Source: Isotricha intestinalis | Taxonomy: Eukaryota > Ciliophora > Litostomatea > Vestibuliferida > Isotrichidae | Assembly (NCBI GenBank): GCA_023807065.1 | Contig: JAJJLU010004556.1 | Span: forward strand, 1-11,678 | Length of the DNA: 11,678 nt | Direction of reading: 5' to 3' | Shown: positions 7,210 to 11,678 of the stretch, in pieces | How positions within the stretch are numbered: the stretch's first letter is position 1 | How the letters are laid out: each line of letters begins with the position of its first letter | Notes under the pieces: generated by a model | Told to the model about the DNA's origin: nothing | Database searches by the model: none | The model's input: the letters and a program-made list of their open reading frames with translations, nothing else | Program-made: the position numbers and the translations under genes

Positions 7210-8259
7210 ATGTCTAAAACTCAAAATCAAAATGAGCTTATGAAATATTATTCTTTACAAATTCTCAATTTCGACAAAAAATCATTTACCATAAAATTTT
7301 CAATTACATTAAATAAATTAGAAATATTTATTTCAAATGATACTTGTTTATCATTGTCTTATAAATTATCTTTTGAACTCGAAAAATTTCATAAATTAAA
7401 TAAATTTTTTAAACAATTTGATACAGTAGAAGAAATATTTGATTACATTACAGGTTTAGAAAAATTAGATAAAAACATATCTATATTAACAGAAGATAAA
7501 TTTGTCAAATTAAAAATATCATTACCATTTATATCCAAAGGTAATTCATATAATGCAATGGAATTTTTAGTTCCTAGTGTAGAAGTAAAAGAAAATGATT
7601 TAGTTTTAAAATTATGTGAAAAAGCGGAAAGAATAGTTAATTTAGAATTAAAATGTGATTATTTAATGAAATGTTTAAATAAAAAAGATGAAGATTATGA
7701 TATTTATATAGAAGCAAGATTTAATGTTTTAAATAATGTTAAAAATATAGAAAGTAAAATAATAACATCAGAAGATTTCATTTTGCCTTTTATAGGTGTG
7801 AAAAAAAAGTTAAATAAAGGAATAAAAGAAGTCAAATTATTATATAGAGCTTCAAGAGATGGAGATAGTACTCAATTTCATAAAAAATGTGATGGAGTTA
7901 TAAATACAGTTACTTTCGTTAAAGCTAAAAATGGAAGGAAATTCGGAGGTTTTGCTAACAAAGGATGGGATTCGAGTAATCATTATATAGGTGATGATAA
8001 AGCATTTCTTTTTTCTTATTATTATTATGAATGTTATTTTTATAATACTGGTAATAATTGGATTTATGGTTCGAGTTCATATGGACCCTTATGGGGAGGT
8101 GGACATGATTTATATATGGCAAGCGGATGCTTATCTAATAATAGTTCTACTACTAATCAAAGTGCTTCGTATAATTATAATGGGAAAAATGCTACCTTAA
8201 GTGGTGGAAGTAATTTTCAGGCTGAAGATTATGAAACTTATGAATTAATATTAGAATAA
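7210..8259 (+). CDS. TLDc-domain protein
   Basis: This is an intact 349-codon frame, starting at ATG in GAAAATG context (the first in the frame after an AT-only leader) and ending in TAA. Residues ~183-349 form a TLDc domain: LLYRASRDGD (210-219) and FHKKCDG (223-229) are the hallmark opening, GGFANKGW (246-253) and WGGGHDLYM (295-303) are the middle motifs, and FQAEDYETYEL (336-346) is the family's usual end. TLDc proteins elsewhere are linked to oxidative-stress protection and V-ATPase regulation; whether that applies here is inference. Residues ~1-180 are an unnamed charged region, including KLSFELEKFHKLNKFFKQF, DTVEEIFDYI and a likely helical segment near 130-160 (LVLKLCEKAERIVNLELKCD). 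I see no signal peptide or membrane helix, so it is probably cytosolic. Several TGT/TGC Cys and all Gln codons follow the standard code. Palindromic elements lie 96 bp upstream and 70 bp downstream. Confidence 0.93.
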   Translation: MSKTQNQNELMKYYSLQILNFDKKSFTIKFSITLNKLEIFISNDTCLSLSYKLSFELEKFHKLNKFFKQFDTVEEIFDYITGLEKLDKNISILTEDKFVKLKISLPFISKGNSYNAMEFLVPSVEVKENDLVLKLCEKAERIVNLELKCDYLMKCLNKKDEDYDIYIEARFNVLNNVKNIESKIITSEDFILPFIGVKKKLNKGIKEVKLLYRASRDGDSTQFHKKCDGVINTVTFVKAKNGRKFGGFANKGWDSSNHYIGDDKAFLFSYYYYECYFYNTGNNWIYGSSSYGPLWGGGHDLYMASGCLSNNSSTTNQSASYNYNGKNATLSGGSNFQAEDYETYELILE

Positions 8260-8265
8260 TTTAAT

Positions 8266-8283
8266 TTTTATTTTGAAATAAAA
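8266..8283 (+). terminator. 3' hairpin with candidate polyadenylation signal after the TLDc gene
   Basis: TTTTATTT-TG-AAATAAAA is a perfect 8-bp inverted repeat starting 7 bases after the TAA stop, and it contains AATAAA at 8277-8282. It is plausible as a eukaryotic 3'-end signal; AT richness makes chance occurrence likely too. Confidence 0.4.
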
Positions 8284-8328
8284 TAGTTTTATTTTTTGTT
8301 TTTTATTTCAAATATTATTTAGGATGGA

Positions 8329-8356
8329 GATTGGGGATTAGGCCCATTCCCCAATC
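8329..8356. repeat. Intergenic palindromic element, copy 4
   Basis: Arms GATTGGGGATT (8329-8339) and ATTCCCCAATC (8346-8356) pair at 10 of 11 positions around AGGCCC. It contains the shared GATTAGGCCCATTCC core. It lies between the TLDc stop (70 bp away) and the abrupt start of readable receptor pseudogene sequence at about 8369. Confidence 0.85.
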
Positions 8357-8368
8357 CCAACAGAATAC

Positions 8369-10373
8369 ACTTATTATCCTCAAAAATGTAAAAGTGGACA
8401 ATTATGTTTATTGGGTATTAAAACTTCAATAACAAATGAAAAGACCCTGAAGCACCTATTCCTTGTAGGGCAGGATTAGTATGAAGGAACTCAAGTAATT
8501 CTTCAGTATCTTTATTTCCTATTGGATTCTATTGTCCAAAGTAATTCAAATTGAATTGCTTCCTCTAGTTGGAACATATGTACCAAGGAGAAGCTTTCAC
8601 AGCACCATTAAAATATGCTCCAAGGATATTATAATAATGAAATTGCTCAAATTGAATGTAAAAAATGTCCTTCAACTTATAATTATCTTTAAGGTCAATT
8701 ATGTGAAAAAGGAACTTATCGTGATGAAACAATGTCATCAATTATATGTAGTTTATGTCCTTCAGGAACTTATAATGAAAATACTGGTTCAAATATTATT
8801 AATGATTGTATTGAATGTTCAAAAGGGTATTTATGTGATGAAGGAATGAGTGATTTTAGTTCTCAGGCAAGGATATGGCCTTCTGGTTATATTTGTCAAG
8901 CTGGAACTAATTCAGGTACTATTGTAAGGTGTCTTACTGGTTTTTATTATAGTGAAGGAAGTATTGAATTATATCAATGCCATATTTGTTCACCAGGATA
9001 TTATTCTGAAATAGGTTCAACTTCCACAAATAATAGAAAAAATCCTTGAATTGAAGGTTGATGTTGTCCCTTTTGATTTAACTTATAATAATAATAAAGT
9101 TATTTTGAAAATTTCAGATATTTTAAATAGTGTTATTCAGCAAAAAAAAGATAATGATCCAACTAATAGTGATTTATCAATTTTAACAATTGAATATGTA
9201 GAGAATGCTGATTTACCTAATAAATATATAAAAGAAAAAATTGATAATAATGATTTAGCTTTTTCAGGAGGAATAACTTCAAATAGTGGTTCAACATATA
9301 TTGGACAATGTTATTAGGGTCAAGGAAGTCCAAGTGAAGTTATTGAGCCTTTAAGAGAGGAAGATTATAATATAACTAAAAGGAGATTAGATACTATTAT
9401 TGCAAGATATGTAGTTATTGAACCTCATGAAACAATATATATTCGTTTTAATTTTGAAAAAATTCCAAGTTATATGGTTTTAAATAAAAATTATTCTATT
9501 CAAATTTTAAATGAAGGAGTCGAAGAAAGTTTACCTGATTATGTAACTAAGATTTTTGAATATTATCCAGAATATACAAATATTGTTGAATTAAAATTGT
9601 TTAATTATAATAACTTGAATAAAACATCAAATATTTATTTAGTAAACACTGAACTTTTCAATGGTTATAGAGATTTATTTATAAATTCAGCTTATTTTGA
9701 AAGAAATATTCCTTCTAACAAATTTAGGAAGAAAAGATTTTGCTTTGGTTTTATTAGAATCAATTTTTACTTCTAATTCCCTTTGTTTACCTTATAATTT
9801 TCAAACAAAAAACAAAGGAAAAATAGTATTAATTCAATTGATTATCTTCCATCTCATGATTATTCAACAATAGATCCATATTCATCAACAATATTTGATG
9901 ATAATGAAATATTATTTATTTTTGTGCCATATATTCCATATTTTAATAATTGTGCAGGATATGATAAATTTATTTTTGTTACAAAATGAAAAAAATTGTT
10001 CTATTCCATCTGATGTTAAAGTAGTAGATTATTTCCCTTGGAAAGGTTTAGAACCAAATTCAGAACAATTGATTTATCTATAACTTGTTTATATGATGAA
10101 TTAGAATAAAATGTTATTTCCAATAAATGGTTTAGCTTAACTAAAGAAACCATATTAGGTTATATTAGTAAATATCAATTGACAATAAATGAAAAGCTGA
10201 TGATAAATATTATTTTTCTTTAAATTTCAAATTTCAATGAATTAAATTCATTTATTCCATTAACATTAACTCCTATTAGAAAAGGAGTAAAAGATGAAAA
10301 ATTGTCTTCCAAAAGATATATTAATTATAATCAAATATTATTGATATTCAAAAGCAAATAAAAATTAATAGAA
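8369..10373 (+). pseudogene. Decayed GCC2/GCC3-type cysteine-rich receptor-like gene
   Basis: Readable protein starts directly after the palindrome (YYPQKCKSGQLCLLG), so the N-terminus is missing. It goes on through many frame changes: PCRAGLV, SVSLFPIGFYCPK then TAA 8542-8544, GYYNNEIAQIECKKCPS, TAA 8690-8692, then an open stretch to 9049 with CSLCPSGTYNENTGSN, DCIECSKGYLCDEGMSDF, PSGYICQAGT and CHICSPGYYSE. This spacing of CPxGxY and GYxC motifs is that of GCC2_GCC3 (ephrin-receptor-like) repeats found in large extracellular proteins of protists and animals. From 9051 the frame changes and runs to 9776, broken only by TAG 9315-9317, without Cys repeats (ISDILNSVIQQKKDND, EVIEPLREEDYNITKRRLDT, RFNFEKIPSYMVL). 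Later pieces include IDYLPSHDYSTIDPYSS, SNKWFSLTKETILGYISKYQ and FIPLTLTPIRKGVKDEKLSS. At least six frameshifts show that it is dead. An ancestral protein of over 650 residues is inferred, probably a cell-surface protein. Confidence 0.75.
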
Positions 10374-10461
10374 TTTTTTATTGAATTGTACAATTATTCT
10401 AATTGCGTTGACTTTCAAGTGATATAAAATCAAATTATAATGGAGAATTAAATAAGAATAA

Positions 10462-10776
10462 AATGTATCCTTTAGGTTTTTTTTTATATTATTAATTTTA
10501 GATTTTGGATTAAAAAATTATAATTTAAAATATGAAAATAAACTTTTTTTAAATGGTATTCTTTCCTCTATAAGAAAATATGTTATATGTTCTGAATATA
10601 TAATGAATGATGAAGATAATACAATTAAAAACTATATTTTTGCTTATTAAACAGAAGAATATTTGAATAAATTAATCAATGAAAGAATAACATTGAAACT
10701 GATAAAAAAAACACAGAAACTAATTTTAGAAGCTTTAATAAATGATAATATTCAAGGATATTTTTGGAATAATTAA
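10462..10776 (+). pseudogene. C-terminal remnant, possibly of the cysteine-rich receptor-like pseudogene
   Basis: One frame is open from 10462 to TAA 10774-10776 except for a TAA at 10648-10650. It begins hydrophobic (FRFFFILLILDFGL) and continues LNGILSSIRKYVICSEYIMN, TEEYLNKLINERITLKLI and DNIQGYFWNN. It has no ATG that would give a convincing gene start. Same strand and ~90 bp spacing suggest it belongs to the preceding pseudogene, perhaps its cytoplasmic end after a membrane helix, but no family is recognised. Sequence between 10374 and 10461 is too broken to read. Confidence 0.45.
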
Positions 10777-10882
10777 TAAATAAATTAAATTAAGAAATAT
10801 AATAATTAAAATAAGTATAAATTAAATAAGTTAAAAATTAGTGAACAGAGAGGATAAAGAAAGTATATAGAAGAGTAATGAT

Positions 10883-10905
10883 GATTGTGGATTGGGTAAT
10901 CCCAA
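10883..10905. repeat. Intergenic palindromic element, copy 5 (shortened)
   Basis: GATTGTGGATTGGGTAATCCC: arms GGATT (10889-10893) and AATCC (10898-10902) around GGGT, as if the CCC of the usual GGGCCC centre were lost. The GATTGTG on the left repeats the flank of the copy near 5305. It lies about 110 bp past the last stop of the receptor pseudogene. Confidence 0.7.
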
Positions 10906-10995
10906 ATATTATTTTATTTAATTTGAAATATTAAATTTATTATTAAATATTATTAAATAAACTTTTCTTTACTTGAGTAATATATTTAAATATAA

Positions 10996-11254
10996 TTAGC
11001 ATAAATTAAATATAACATTCAATTTTAGAACTAATATTTCTATTTCAAATAATTTCTTTGAATTTTTAAAGAATAATACTTCAAGTAATTGTTAAACATA
11101 ATGAGTATAATTATTCCATTTACAAATATTTACTTTTATGATAATCAACATTAATAATATCTAAACTAAATTTTTCAATTTGAGAAATTGTATTTTTTTG
11201 ACAGAAATTAAAAAAAATGATTATTCCTTTCATAGTTAAATCAGATAGATATTT
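10996..11254 (-). pseudogene. Decayed fragment of an unidentified protein
   Basis: The minus frame is readable as KYLSDLTMKGIIIFFNF, QIEKFSLDIINVDYHKSKYL, then TAA, ME, TAA, LYSLCLTIT and TGA. A frameshift then gives VLFFKNSKKLFEIEILVLKL and FNLC with a TAA at 10996-10998. The alternation of hydrophobic and charged residues could come from a leucine-rich repeat or similar fold, but I do not recognise it. It is probably a remnant of a real gene; the AT-rich composition leaves room for doubt. Confidence 0.4.
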
Positions 11255-11396
11255 TTAAGATGCTTTTCATCAATAAATATACTTTAATTTCTAATTATTT
11301 TTTGAAATAGATTTTTGTGATTTTGATGTTTAATAGTTTTTATATTTTTAATGAAAATCTTAAAATTAAAATTTATAATATTTTTGTTTGAAAAAA
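11255..11396. other. AT-rich spacer
   Basis: Multiple stops occur in all frames, with no palindromic element and no recognisable site. Confidence 0.5.
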
Positions 11397-11550
11397 ATGA
11401 ATAGAATTCATAGAGAAAGAAGTAGAAGTAAAGAAATAGAAAAATTAAAGCCTCAAAAAGAAAAGTTAAGTTAAGCTCTTTAATTTATATTTTTGTGATA
11501 AATGTTTAAAAGATTTAGGGAGGTATAAAAAGTATTTAAAGTCTAATGAT
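11397..11550 (+). pseudogene. Broken zinc-finger-like fragment (possibly MYST acetyltransferase-like)
   Basis: An ATG at 11397 opens 25 codons rich in Arg, Ser, Lys and Glu (MNRIHRERSRSKEIEKLK) ending in TAA 11472-11474. An overlapping frame continues LFNLYFCDKCLKDLGRYKKY to about 11550. The LYxCxxCLK, then Tyr eight residues later, matches the start of the C2HC finger of MYST histone acetyltransferases (LYICEFCLKYMK...SY), but the expected His and last Cys are not seen. The call rests on about 20 residues and is weak; any CxxC finger is possible. Confidence 0.3.
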
Positions 11551-11552
11551 TT

Positions 11553-11678
11553 ACATTTGGTGAAGGTGTTGTAAATGATGCAGTTTATATAGTTATATAA
11601 GATATAATTAAAAAATTTAGTGAAAGTGGTGAACCATTTACAGGAGAAACTATAATTAATATGTTAGGTACTTTTGTT
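11553..11678 (+). pseudogene. Na+/H+ exchanger (CPA1/NHE) fragment, cut by the window edge
   Basis: The frame reads TFGEGVVNDAVYIVI, a TAA (11598-11600), then DIIKKFSESGEPFTGETIIN and runs off the right edge. FGEGVVNDAV is the strongly conserved ion-pathway motif of cation/proton antiporters of the NHE type (FGES[LV][LV]NDAV), where the Asn-Asp pair is essential for exchange. The following amphipathic stretch is where these proteins have a loop before the next helix. An in-frame stop in the middle of that helix and no readable antiporter sequence upstream show a broken fragment. The motif identity is good; how much lies beyond the window is unknown. Confidence 0.62.

Noticed and set aside
8060..8085. 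Possible tRNA T-arm (GGTTCGAGTTC)
   Set aside because: It lies within the TLDc coding sequence and no acceptor or anticodon arm can be formed around it. No tRNA or rRNA was found elsewhere.
7991..8200. 69-codon frame within the TLDc gene
   Set aside because: It is an out-of-frame shadow of the TLDc-domain coding sequence.
3162..8259. Ciliate-type code (TAA/TAG as Gln) for the whole window
   Set aside because: The intact GTPase has dozens of Gln codons, all CAA/CAG with no internal TAA/TAG, and both intact genes end at TAA. The pseudogenes also contain indels, which recoding would not explain.

Overview
This is a piece of an AT-rich eukaryotic nuclear genome, by eye about four-fifths A+T. 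The eukaryotic assignment rests on protein families: a TLDc-domain gene, and fragments of cytosolic ribosomal protein S11, myo-inositol-1-phosphate synthase, a Na+/H+ exchanger, GCC2/GCC3 cysteine-rich receptors and a polytopic membrane-protein family I associate with unicellular protists. The two intact genes have AAAATG start contexts, TAA stops followed closely by AATAAA motifs, and no visible introns. Gln is encoded by CAA/CAG in both, so the standard code is in use. The species cannot be named from this; a protist is most likely and an early-diverging fungus is possible.

Layout. Positions 1-2680 are a minus-strand gene graveyard: a partial INO1-like piece fused to a membrane segment, an unidentified fragment, an RPS11 C-terminal piece, an ATT microsatellite, a Lys/Glu-rich decayed reading frame, and a 1 kb pseudogene that begins with an EF-hand-like part. 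Positions 3162-5117 (minus) are an intact 651-aa GTPase with a degenerate N-terminal G-like domain, a real P-loop G domain and a hydrophobic C-terminal region. Positions 5650-7013 hold two divergently oriented decayed membrane-protein genes. Positions 7210-8259 (plus) are an intact 349-aa TLDc protein. Positions 8369-10776 (plus) are a long pseudogene that starts with GCC2/GCC3-type cysteine-rich repeats. The right end has a minus-strand decayed fragment and a plus-strand zinc-finger-like piece followed by a Na+/H+ exchanger fragment.

The most unusual feature is a family of five short GC-rich palindromes with the shared core GATTnGGCCCnATCC (near 2977, 5305, 7094, 8329 and 10889) in otherwise AT-only spacers. 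Copies sit on both sides of each intact gene, and one copy abuts the truncated 5' end of the receptor pseudogene. They look like boundary or junction elements. A second oddity is that many internal stops in the decayed genes are TAA/TAG where Gln would fit, while the intact genes have none.

No operon-like or shared pathway logic can be shown. The GTPase and TLDc genes are best seen as two surviving, independently transcribed genes among decaying receptor, membrane-protein and housekeeping-gene copies.
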